Below, piece by piece: positions 1 through 6,317 of a DNA stretch of 64,000 bases. Both the position numbers and the translations under genes were made by a program. Position 1 is the stretch's first letter, and each line of letters opens with the position of its first letter. Below the pieces are notes generated by a model that was not told the origin of the DNA, made no database searches, and saw only the letters and a list, made by a program, of their open reading frames with translations. Origin of the DNA: Desertibacillus haloalkaliphilus (GTDB taxonomy: Bacteria; Bacillota; Bacilli; Bacillales; KJ1-10-99); contig NZ_JAHPIV010000007.1 of NCBI RefSeq assembly GCF_019039105.1, positions 153,122 to 217,121 of the forward strand, written 5' to 3'.

Positions 1-6
1 AAACTT

Positions 7-69
7 AATCCTAAGGCGGTGCGAGTAAGCATTCTTCTTTGATTACTCACCCTGTTCGCGCACTCCGCC
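7..69. repeat. Imperfect inverted repeat; left copy of a dispersed intergenic repeat
   Basis: A 29-base segment at 7-35 recurs almost unchanged at 35018-35047 (one substitution and one indel). At this copy the core GGCGGTGCGAGTAA can fold back on a downstream segment ending CACTCCGCC, giving an imperfect stem. It lies outside any gene. The nature of the repeat (REP-like or BIME-like) is inference. Confidence 0.5.
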
Positions 70-80
70 CCTTGACCACC

Positions 81-121
81 AAAAGCAGACCACGTCATCT
101 CAAACGCTGGTCTGCTTTTTT
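81..121. terminator. Rho-independent terminator, leftward spore-surface gene
   Basis: The 12-base arms AAAAGCAGACCA and TGGTCTGCTTTT are perfectly complementary around a 15-base loop. A-rich and T-rich flanks make it usable in both directions. It follows the stop of the leftward gene ending at 135. Confidence 0.8.
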
Positions 122-134
122 ATTTATCTGAAGA

Positions 135-560
135 TTAAATCCATGACCAAGGGTTCGATGGTGCTTCACGGTTCGTTTGTTCTGATACTTCTGTTTCGTC
201 CGTCTGCTCTTCAGATGTTGGACCGCCCTCTTCATTACTTGTTTCGGTTGTTGGTCGAGTCACTGGTCTCATTGGACCAAATCCCCATGGGTCATAAACG
301 ACATCCTCAGTTTGCTGCTCAGTTGTAGCTGTTTCTGTTTGCGTAGCGTCACTCGCTTCTGATCCTTGACCTTCATCTGTTTGACTCTGCTGTTCAGTTG
401 TCGCCTCTTGTGGTCCAGGTTGTGCTATCGGACCAAACCCCCACGGGTCATTTACTGAGCTATTTTCAGTATTACGACCATGATCTTCAGTAATGATCTT
501 TACATCATTAGCATGAATCACCAACTCATCGACATTAAGTACTTTCCGTTTCTTCGTCAT
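135..560 (-). CDS. PW-motif repeat protein, probable spore-surface component
   Basis: This 141-residue protein has no recognised domain. After a basic start, residues 7-24 form a short hydrophobic segment. The motif DPWGFGP occurs twice (residues 38-44 and 90-96) and the chain ends NPWSWI. The stretches between are low complexity, rich in Thr, Glu, Gln and Ser, and look disordered. The ATG at 560 was chosen because AGGGGGAA lies just upstream; a longer reading frame lacks a ribosome binding site. It is divergent from the CotW-like gene and sits at the edge of a coat gene cluster, so a coat or exosporium role is inferred from position only. No enzymatic residues are visible. Confidence 0.7.
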   Translation of the reverse strand: MTKKRKVLNVDELVIHANDVKIITEDHGRNTENSSVNDPWGFGPIAQPGPQEATTEQQSQTDEGQGSEASDATQTETATTEQQTEDVVYDPWGFGPMRPVTRPTTETSNEEGGPTSEEQTDETEVSEQTNREAPSNPWSWI

Positions 561-652
561 TTTAATTCCCCCTGCATAAGTTCTACGATTACACTTTATG
601 CATAGGACCCTAAACGTGTATAGGCACATGAACAATCAAGAGCATCAAATGT

Positions 653-682
653 CACACCCTCTCATTGCCCTAACATATGCTA
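653..682 (+). promoter_or_regulatory. Probable SigK promoter of cotW-like gene
   Basis: CATATGCTA at 674-682 matches the SigK -10 consensus CATANNNTA exactly. CACA at 653-656 supplies the -35 element 17 bases upstream. Mother-cell late expression fits a coat gene. Confidence 0.6.
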
Positions 683-723
683 CTACAAGTAGGAGTGAAC
701 CATTCCATATGGAGGTGTATGTA

Positions 724-1032
724 ATGAGTGAAAAAGAGTTTGACTCTACAAATAAGGAGCTCATCAATATTCTTGTTAGTAATGTTCTAAAAAAACATGG
801 CATTGATAAAAGTAATGTTCAATTAGATGAACAAGAAAAGGAAAGAGTAAAATCTGTTTTTAACGAACTACAAGAAAAGGTCGAGCAATTCTTAACAACT
901 CAGCAATCAGAAAAAACCGAGCATGACTTTGAAGACACCGAAACCACTATCAATACGCAAACGCCATCGACTGCTAACCACGTGAATCATGAATCTCCCT
1001 TTACCAAGCTTAGGCGCAAAAAGAAAGAATAA
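724..1032 (+). CDS. cotW: Spore coat protein CotW-like
   Basis: This 102-residue protein resembles B. subtilis CotW, an insoluble-fraction coat protein made late in the mother cell. The recognisable part is residues 12-60: a helical segment with the pattern NVLKKHGIDKSNVQ followed by a charged helix. The tail is polar and ends in a basic cluster (KLRRKKKE), as in CotW. The ATG at 724 follows GGAGGT by 7 bases; upstream in-frame ATGs lack a ribosome binding site. It precedes cotX on the same strand, the relative order seen in the B. subtilis cotVWXYZ group. cotV, cotY and cotZ are not recognised nearby. Confidence 0.75.
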   Translation: MSEKEFDSTNKELINILVSNVLKKHGIDKSNVQLDEQEKERVKSVFNELQEKVEQFLTTQQSEKTEHDFEDTETTINTQTPSTANHVNHESPFTKLRRKKKE

Positions 1033-1132
1033 GGTCAGCAATAATAATAGGCGGCAATCAAAAGAGAAATGCCCAAACAAAATAACAATCAACTCATAGG
1101 TTGTAGTATATCAACAAAAAGGAGGTATTTTT

Positions 1133-1591
1133 GTGACAACATTTTCCAAATTCAGAGAGGCTCCTACTTCTAGATGGTGTGCACTAGATGACAAAAAACA
1201 CCCTTTATGTGATACAGATGAGCAACCAACACAAGAGGCTGATCAACTGAATAAAACCTTGCAACTTTCCGAAGAGCTTATCCACGTCAAAGACTCTTGT
1301 GACATCACAGTGAACACAACTGATACAAAAGGCGCACTTAACCTTCAAGCTGCCCTTCAAGCTGCAATTGCACTTGTTATCAACATTTCAATTGCAGACA
1401 GTGATCGTGCAGAGAGAATCACACAAGATTTACTACAATCATCAAAGATCAAGCAAATTACGCGTCAAAAAACATTAATTGAAAACTCTCGCGGGGTAGA
1501 AGTCCGAACAACAGATACGCAGCTAGCTGCAAACATTCAAATCCTGTTACAAATCCTACTCGCTTTACTTGTCAATATCGACATCCTGTAA
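1133..1591 (+). CDS. cotX: Spore coat protein CotX
   Basis: CotX belongs to the cross-linked insoluble fraction of the outer coat and crust. The 152-residue protein carries two related blocks characteristic of the family: DITVNTTDTKGALNLQAALQ (about residues 57-76), continuing into a hydrophobic helix, and VRTTDTQLAANIQ at about 122-134, again followed by a hydrophobic helix ending VNIDIL. The start is GTG with a strong GGAGGT 6 bases upstream. B. subtilis CotX is about 20 residues longer, the difference lying in the variable N-terminus. It follows the CotW-like gene by 100 bases and is closed by a strong terminator. Confidence 0.9.
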   Translation: MTTFSKFREAPTSRWCALDDKKHPLCDTDEQPTQEADQLNKTLQLSEELIHVKDSCDITVNTTDTKGALNLQAALQAAIALVINISIADSDRAERITQDLLQSSKIKQITRQKTLIENSRGVEVRTTDTQLAANIQILLQILLALLVNIDIL

Positions 1592-1600
1592 AACAACATC

Positions 1601-1646
1601 ATACAAAAAAGCAGGTTATCAAATCGATAACCTGCTTTTTTGTATG
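1601..1646. terminator. Bidirectional terminator between cotX and the 44-residue gene
   Basis: Perfect 10-base arms GCAGGTTATC and GATAACCTGC around a 5-base loop are flanked by A6 and T6 tracts. It can end both the rightward cotX transcript and the leftward small gene. Confidence 0.9.
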
Positions 1647-1647
1647 A

Positions 1648-1782
1648 TTATTTTTTATACAGACGCTTGCCGCAACATCCATTCGTTTTAGGTTTGCTTT
1701 GAGTTGGCTTGTTGCGAACAGGCTTTCCATTGTGTAGTACTTGTTTCGTCGTTGATGAGTGGACAGTTGGTCTTCGTTTCAT
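1648..1782 (-). CDS. Small basic protein with C-terminal CC pair
   Basis: A 44-residue reading frame begins at an ATG 7 bases downstream of GGAGGG and ends at the terminator shared with cotX. The product is strongly basic, rich in Lys, Arg, Thr and Pro, with a Cys-Cys pair near the C-terminus (NGCCGKR). No family is recognised. Its ribosome binding site and its place between coat genes support a real gene, and disulfide cross-linking in the coat is a plausible but unproven role. Confidence 0.6.
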   Translation of the reverse strand: MKRRPTVHSSTTKQVLHNGKPVRNKPTQSKPKTNGCCGKRLYKK

Positions 1783-1863
1783 AATTATTCCCTCCATTTT
1801 CTAAACAAGCTACTTGTAGTCTATGTCTTCTAATTACATCCTGTATCCACTCATAACTAGAAT

Positions 1864-2586
1864 TTAATCGTTTTTTCGTTTGCGTTCTTCATCAGATTCA
1901 GTCACCCCAAATGAAAATGGGCTAATGCCTGGCGTTTGAACTGATGGATGTCGTGTTGGACGTTGCCTAGGAGCATGATGATCTGAGGAAATAAGATTAT
2001 TCTCCCGTAAATTTCTAGTAAACCATGAGGTTTCCACATCCTCAGCCTCGGATTGCTTTTCATACTCCTCGAGCTTCTGTTCTTTTTCGGCTAACAACTG
2101 CTCTGTTTCTGTTAATTTCTTATTCAACAAATCAACCTCTTCATTTGCCGTTGTATTCTTTTTGATATCTTCGATCTTGAAGGTTAGCTCTTCTTTTTCA
2201 GCTTGTAATGCCTTTAGTCGTTGTTGTAGCCGATTTAGCTCCGTATTGACCTCATTTCTCTCACTATCAACTGACTCAAGTTGCTTCATCAACTGTGCCT
2301 TTTCATCTTTTTCTTCCTGCAACGCTTGTTGTAAATCCTCTCGCTCGCTAGTAAGTTCCCCCTTATCAGAAGTTAGTTCATCCAATTTGCTTTGTAAGTT
2401 CTCTAGCTGCTCTTTCAATTCCTCATTTTCTACTTTGAGAGTTTCTAATTGGCGGTAATGATAGTTCTCTTGATAATTTCTCACCTTTTGCTTATATAGT
2501 GACAACTCGGATTGAATGTGGATTAACTTTTGTTTCAGCACTTCTGGATCGTTACGATTAATGCTTTTCCTCGGTTGACCATTCAT
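1864..2586 (-). CDS. Long coiled-coil protein, probable spore-surface component
   Basis: The 240-residue product is nearly all heptad-repeat coiled coil (about residues 20-190), rich in Glu, Lys, Leu and Gln. A basic N-terminus precedes it and a Pro/His/Arg-rich C-terminal tail (about 205-240) follows. The N-terminal segment with KLIHIQSELSLYKQKV resembles KIIHYQSEVAKYKQEL in the gene at 3654-4334, suggesting a shared docking module. The ATG at 2586 sits behind a purine-rich AGGGGGAGAAGGAAG tract; an upstream in-frame GTG is less likely. It is divergent from the Cys-rich gene at 2853. No enzymatic domain is visible; a structural role in the spore surface is inferred from neighbours. Confidence 0.7.
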   Translation of the reverse strand: MNGQPRKSINRNDPEVLKQKLIHIQSELSLYKQKVRNYQENYHYRQLETLKVENEELKEQLENLQSKLDELTSDKGELTSEREDLQQALQEEKDEKAQLMKQLESVDSERNEVNTELNRLQQRLKALQAEKEELTFKIEDIKKNTTANEEVDLLNKKLTETEQLLAEKEQKLEEYEKQSEAEDVETSWFTRNLRENNLISSDHHAPRQRPTRHPSVQTPGISPFSFGVTESDEERKRKND

Positions 2587-2745
2587 TGCTTCCTTCTCCC
2601 CCTTCGATTGTTTCACACTTTAAGCTAGAAAGAATACATATATACCGTAATGGTTCAATCAGTCCAGTTTATGACGAAAAAATTGAATCCATTCACACGA
2701 ATCTTTTTACAAACACCCAAATCAAAATTAAACGTTCAGCCCTGC

Positions 2746-2772
2746 ACATGTTGACCACAATTTCATACTATA
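2746..2772 (+). promoter_or_regulatory. Probable SigK promoter of the cysteine-rich gene
   Basis: CATACTATA at 2764-2772 fits the SigK -10 consensus CATANNNTA, and ACA at 2746-2748 lies 15 bases upstream. It is about 80 bases before the start codon at 2853. Confidence 0.55.
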
Positions 2773-2852
2773 CAGTAGTCCTGATACCCAATAAAAATGA
2801 CTACTAGGAAGCAGTCATCTGGGTAGGGTTAATCATTAAAGGAGGTATTTAC

Positions 2853-3545
2853 ATGAGCCACAGCCACAAGAAGCATAGAGTTTGTATCAAAGTTCCAAAA
2901 GTTTATGACTGGGTCAACCGCCAAGTCGAATTGCCATTAATTAGTTTCCACAATGAGGAACTAGAAGATATCTTTGAAGTAAACAATAAGCATTGTTTCC
3001 GTACTTCTCCAGCTGAGACATTATGCGAATTTTTAGATGCATTTCCAGGCTACCAAGTTGAGTGTAATTTACGACCTGATTCCATTCTTTGTCAAGAAAT
3101 CACGCAACCAAACGGGCGTCAAGATATCCCAGTGACGCTTCCAACGGGTGAGACGATTACACTACAAAAAGTAAAAGTCCTTGTCAAAGGCTTAGTAGAT
3201 GTAAACATTTTAGATGCACAAGGAAATGTGATTGCACGTACGGCTGAGCCAATTCCATTCGCTACTGCACAAACGTTCTTCATGTGTGCACCAGAGGGAA
3301 CTGAGCTACAATGCCATGTCACGTATTTCCAATGCGATGCAGATGTGATTTGCACAGATGACTTCCAACAACTAGATATTTCGATTATATTATGCCTTGA
3401 ACCACAAATGGAAACAGAAGTAAAGTTAGAAATCGATGCAGCCATCTGCAAACCTCGTGAAGAACTACCAATTGAAGATATTGTTTGTCCGCCTGAAAAG
3501 TTCCCACCGCAATGTCCAGAGATCTTCCCTGGTGACAAACATTAA
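2853..3545 (+). CDS. Cysteine-rich putative spore coat or exosporium protein
   Basis: This 230-residue protein contains about 13 cysteines spread along its length, often separated by beta-strand-like segments, and has no signal peptide or membrane helix. The N-terminus is His/Lys rich (SHSHKKH), followed by VCIKVPKVYDW, a motif I associate with firmicute spore-surface proteins. The name of the family could not be fixed from sequence alone. AAAGGAGGT stands 6 bases before the ATG. A SigK-type promoter lies upstream and a strong terminator downstream, so it is a monocistronic mother-cell gene by inference. The cysteines suggest disulfide cross-linking in the coat. Confidence 0.75.
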   Translation: MSHSHKKHRVCIKVPKVYDWVNRQVELPLISFHNEELEDIFEVNNKHCFRTSPAETLCEFLDAFPGYQVECNLRPDSILCQEITQPNGRQDIPVTLPTGETITLQKVKVLVKGLVDVNILDAQGNVIARTAEPIPFATAQTFFMCAPEGTELQCHVTYFQCDADVICTDDFQQLDISIILCLEPQMETEVKLEIDAAICKPREELPIEDIVCPPEKFPPQCPEIFPGDKH

Positions 3546-3554
3546 GAACGAAAG

Positions 3555-3586
3555 AAAATAGAGGGGGCATTGCCCCCCTCTATTTT
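3555..3586 (+). terminator. Rho-independent terminator of the cysteine-rich gene
   Basis: AAAATAGAGGGGG and CCCCCTCTATTTT pair across a short loop, directly after the stop codon at 3545. The stem is long and GC-rich at its top. Confidence 0.9.
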
Positions 3587-3653
3587 ACACTATTAATGGA
3601 ATCCACTTCCCCTACATACATATGTACAAATAGACATTCAGGGGGGAGTCACC

Positions 3654-4334
3654 GTGAATAACCAAACATCTAGCAGGTCTCTTGAGCATCAAACGAAACT
3701 TCAATTGCAACAAAAAATTATTCATTATCAATCTGAAGTCGCCAAATACAAGCAAGAGCTAAAACAGGTAGAGAAAAAATTAAGACTGCAACAACAACAA
3801 TACCGTGCTTTAGAAAAAAATAAGTCAATCACTCCAAAGCCTGTTTTACGTGAATCTACAGAGGTAACAGCCTATTTTACCTATTCGATTGTTCTCCCTA
3901 ACATCGCTGAAGATGAAATTGATACGTTTGTTATCGGTAACTTCATCCTCAAAAATACTGGAACAACACCTATTACAACACCTCTGATCTGCCTAAAGGT
4001 CTCTCCAATTAAATCTGCAAAACTTGGGGGAAAAATAAAAATGTCGGCGACCAAATCTGCAACCGAAGAAGAGATGATTGACGAATCTATTAGCGAGGAA
4101 TGGGTATACTTCCAAAGCGATTGGCAGCAAAAAGCAGAAGAAACTGGTGAACACTGGTTGAAACCAACAATAACAAATAAACTCGAACCAAATGAAACGC
4201 TTACTTTCCCTAATTTTGAATTAACGCTAAAAAAGCCAGAAGACGCATCAGCTATTCTCGTTGAAGGCTTTGCATACAGTGAGCAACTAAAAGAAGGGGT
4301 CACCGCGCTAAATCGGATTATCGTTAATTATTAA
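3654..4334 (+). CDS. Coiled-coil plus beta-rich domain protein, probable spore-surface component
   Basis: The 226-residue protein starts at GTG, 8 bases after AGGGGGGAG. Residues 10-60 form a Gln/Lys/Glu-rich coiled coil with KIIHYQSEVAKYKQEL, resembling the N-terminus of the coiled-coil protein encoded at 1864-2586. Residues 65-226 look like a soluble beta-sandwich: alternating hydrophobics, TTPITTPLICL, and an LEPNETLTFPNFELTL strand pair. No catalytic motif or signal peptide is seen. I do not recognise the family. Location between the Cys-rich gene and yjcA suggests a spore-surface role. Confidence 0.7.
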   Translation: MNNQTSSRSLEHQTKLQLQQKIIHYQSEVAKYKQELKQVEKKLRLQQQQYRALEKNKSITPKPVLRESTEVTAYFTYSIVLPNIAEDEIDTFVIGNFILKNTGTTPITTPLICLKVSPIKSAKLGGKIKMSATKSATEEEMIDESISEEWVYFQSDWQQKAEETGEHWLKPTITNKLEPNETLTFPNFELTLKKPEDASAILVEGFAYSEQLKEGVTALNRIIVNY

Positions 4335-4357
4335 GCGGAGTTACGATTGCCAACAAG

Positions 4358-4397
4358 AAAAGTCCTACGATGATTCACAACCCATCGTAGGACTTTT
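4358..4397. terminator. Bidirectional terminator between the coiled-coil gene and yjcA
   Basis: Perfect 15-base arms AAAAGTCCTACGATG and CATCGTAGGACTTTT enclose a 10-base loop. It lies between two convergent genes and can serve both. Confidence 0.9.
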
Positions 4398-4435
4398 CAA
4401 ATTTTAAAAAGTGTCAGTGTACGACAGCCTTAATT

Positions 4436-4792
4436 TTATCCGTTTGACAATCGATCAACGATGACTTCCATCAATGAAGCCACTGCAGCAGCGGCTAATA
4501 TAATGACAACGGGTGTAAGAATGGTAGGAAACCACATGTATCCACAAATGAGAACAACTGCACTCCAAATGGCGACGCACCAATGACAGCTTAGTAGCTC
4601 ACCGATCCAGTACTTGATTCCTGTTCCTTTAATTTCTAGGTATGAAACAACGGTTCCATCTTCTAACTCTTCATCTCGAACCAAATGAAACGGCTTACGC
4701 AACCATACTGTGATTTGATCATACACAATTAATCTCGTTAATCGAAACACAGCTAATGCAATCAGAAAAAATTCATATGGGTGCACAAACAT
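4436..4792 (-). CDS. yjcA: YjcA-like sporulation membrane protein (DUF1360)
   Basis: The 118-residue protein has hydrophobic segments near residues 5-22, 60-82 and 85-105, with the conserved DUF1360 region LLSCHWCVAIW between them. B. subtilis YjcA is a sporulation protein encoded beside the cotVWXYZ genes, and the same association holds here. The ATG at 4792 is preceded by AAGGAG at 7 bases; a 60-residue in-frame extension upstream has no ribosome binding site and runs into the fabI terminator, so it was rejected. Function beyond a membrane role in sporulation is not known. Confidence 0.85.
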   Translation of the reverse strand: MFVHPYEFFLIALAVFRLTRLIVYDQITVWLRKPFHLVRDEELEDGTVVSYLEIKGTGIKYWIGELLSCHWCVAIWSAVVLICGYMWFPTILTPVVIILAAAAVASLMEVIVDRLSNG

Positions 4793-4936
4793 GGCAGAGC
4801 TCCTTAAAACAATCATTTCTATTACACTATGTTCCTTCAACGAAGATGTCACAAAGACTAGGAAATGTATGTGAATATAAGTATACAGGATCACTAATGA
4901 TCGCCTCTTAGCCCATGGATTATTCTGAATGCTCAA

Positions 4937-4978
4937 TATAAAAAAACACCAGCGCCACTTAAAAGTGGTCACTGATGT
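4937..4978 (-). terminator. fabI terminator
   Basis: On the minus strand, CATCAGTGACCACTT pairs with AAGTGGCGCTGGTG with few mismatches and is followed by T7. It sits immediately after the fabI stop codon. Confidence 0.85.
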
Positions 4979-4983
4979 ATCAC

Positions 4984-5763
4984 TTACCCTAAACCAATAA
5001 TATTATAGCCGCTATCAACGTGAAGCATTTCTCCAGTGATCCCTCGTGATAAGTCACTCATTAAGAACAGTGCCGTATCACCGACTTCTTCTTGAGTAAT
5101 CGTGCGACGGAGTGGAGCTTTTTCCTCAATTTCTTTTAATACCTCGTTAAATCCGGAGATCCCTTTTGCAGATAACGTACGTATCGGGCCAGCAGAAATC
5201 ATATTTACACGGATACCGTCTTTACCTAAATCATTCGCTAAATACTTCACACTTGCATCAAGAGAAGCTTTCGCAACCCCCATCACGTTATAATTTTTAA
5301 CGACACGCTCCCCACCAAGATACGTTAACGTAATGATGCTTCCACCTTCACTCATTAAATCTCTGCTCGCTTTTGCAACTGCAGTCAGTGAGTATGAACT
5401 AATATTTTGCGAAAGTAAAAAGCCTTCACGCGTTGTGTTTAGATACTCGCCTTCAAGTTCCTCACGATTAGCAAACGCAATGCAGTGCGCAATTCCGTGA
5501 ATCACACCAACTTCTTCCTTAATTGTTGTGAACGTCTTTTCAATCTCTTCATCACTCGTAATATCACATGGCAATACGAGCGAATCATCACGCTCTAGTG
5601 ATTCAGCTAGACTACGAACATTCTTTTCTAAACGTTCGCCTGCATATGTAAAAATTAAACGTGCTCCTGCTTTTGATAATGATTGAGCAATCCCCCAAGC
5701 AATGCTTCGTTTATTGGCGACGCCCATAATCACATATGTACGATTTTCTAATGATAAATTCAT
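4984..5763 (-). CDS. fabI: Enoyl-[acyl-carrier-protein] reductase (NADH), FabI
   Basis: FabI performs the last reduction of each fatty-acid elongation cycle, converting trans-2-enoyl-ACP to acyl-ACP in the cytosol. The 259-residue length matches the B. subtilis enzyme. The atypical short-chain dehydrogenase nucleotide site GVANKRSIAWG lies at residues 14-24. The catalytic pair is Tyr158 and Lys165 (Y-x6-K) with the additional Tyr148 typical of FabI. The C-terminal GEMLHVDSGYNI block is present. It is flanked by yjcA as in B. subtilis. The upstream region carries a TATAAT -10 and a FapR-like half palindrome, consistent with FapR repression by lipid supply. FabI is the target of triclosan-type inhibitors; no resistance-specific inference is made. 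Confidence 0.97.
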   Translation of the reverse strand: MNLSLENRTYVIMGVANKRSIAWGIAQSLSKAGARLIFTYAGERLEKNVRSLAESLERDDSLVLPCDITSDEEIEKTFTTIKEEVGVIHGIAHCIAFANREELEGEYLNTTREGFLLSQNISSYSLTAVAKASRDLMSEGGSIITLTYLGGERVVKNYNVMGVAKASLDASVKYLANDLGKDGIRVNMISAGPIRTLSAKGISGFNEVLKEIEEKAPLRRTITQEEVGDTALFLMSDLSRGITGEMLHVDSGYNIIGLG

Positions 5764-5797
5764 TTGTAAACCCCTTTCAATATAGGATTATAGGTTG

Positions 5798-5828
5798 TTA
5801 TTAGTACTAGGTGACAATCTAAATTATA
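5798..5828 (-). promoter_or_regulatory. fabI promoter with FapR-like site
   Basis: On the minus strand, TATAAT occupies 5828-5823. The downstream stretch CACCTAGTACTAA (5801-5813) resembles the right half of the FapR box that ends GGTACTAA; the left half is poorly conserved. The -35 element is weak. The FapR assignment is inference. Confidence 0.4.
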
Positions 5829-5887
5829 GCATGATTTTCCTCGTAAAGATAGATTAGGATACGGTTATTCTTCGCGAATGTATGTCC

Positions 5888-6031
5888 CTAGCCCTTCTTC
5901 GTTTTAATATTTCGTTTTATAAACTGACATTTCTCACATTCATAAATGAGATTTTGGTTTGATTGCGCCGTGAGTAAGTTCGTTATTTGTTCTTGGTGAT
6001 GACATTGCGGACAGGTTACTAGTGGTTCCAT
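5888..6031 (-). CDS. Zinc-ribbon miniprotein
   Basis: A 47-residue frame starts at ATG behind AAAGGAA (7 bases). It has two Cys pairs, CPQC near residue 8 and CEKC near residue 32, spaced like a rubredoxin-type or short zinc ribbon. The C-terminus is basic (KRNIKTKKG). No family name can be given; such proteins commonly bind nucleic acid or act as adaptor subunits. It lies between the CPA2 antiporter and fabI and is transcribed with neither obviously. Confidence 0.6.
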   Translation of the reverse strand: MEPLVTCPQCHHQEQITNLLTAQSNQNLIYECEKCQFIKRNIKTKKG

Positions 6032-6263
6032 ACGCTACTTCCTTTCTGTTTTTTTTTAGTATTGACACGTTTTTCAAAGAACAAAAGTCTAAAGCATATT
6101 TCAACTCCGAATACTTAAAGCTTCACGAACAATATTTTAAATCGGAGTCTGAAATCTGGAGCTTTTTACATGAACCCTCATTCCTTTTCCCGCTGAAATA
6201 CACTACAGCCATTTATTTACGACAACTCTCTTCTCATTCACTAAGCCAACACTCCCCTTTTAT

Positions 6264-6309
6264 TGCAAAAAAACTCTCCACCCCCTGTTATCTACCAGGA
6301 GGCGGAGAG
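6264..6309 (-). terminator. Terminator of CPA2 antiporter gene
   Basis: On the minus strand CTCTCCGCCTCCTG pairs with CAGGGGGTGGAGAG (two imperfect pairs), followed by T7. It begins directly after the antiporter stop codon. Confidence 0.85.
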
Positions 6310-6317
6310 CTTGTTCA

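Noticed and set aside
2162-2458. 98-residue Ser/Cys-rich plus-strand frame
   Set aside because: Antisense shadow of the coiled-coil gene on the minus strand; it has no ribosome binding site and its composition mirrors Glu/Lys codons.
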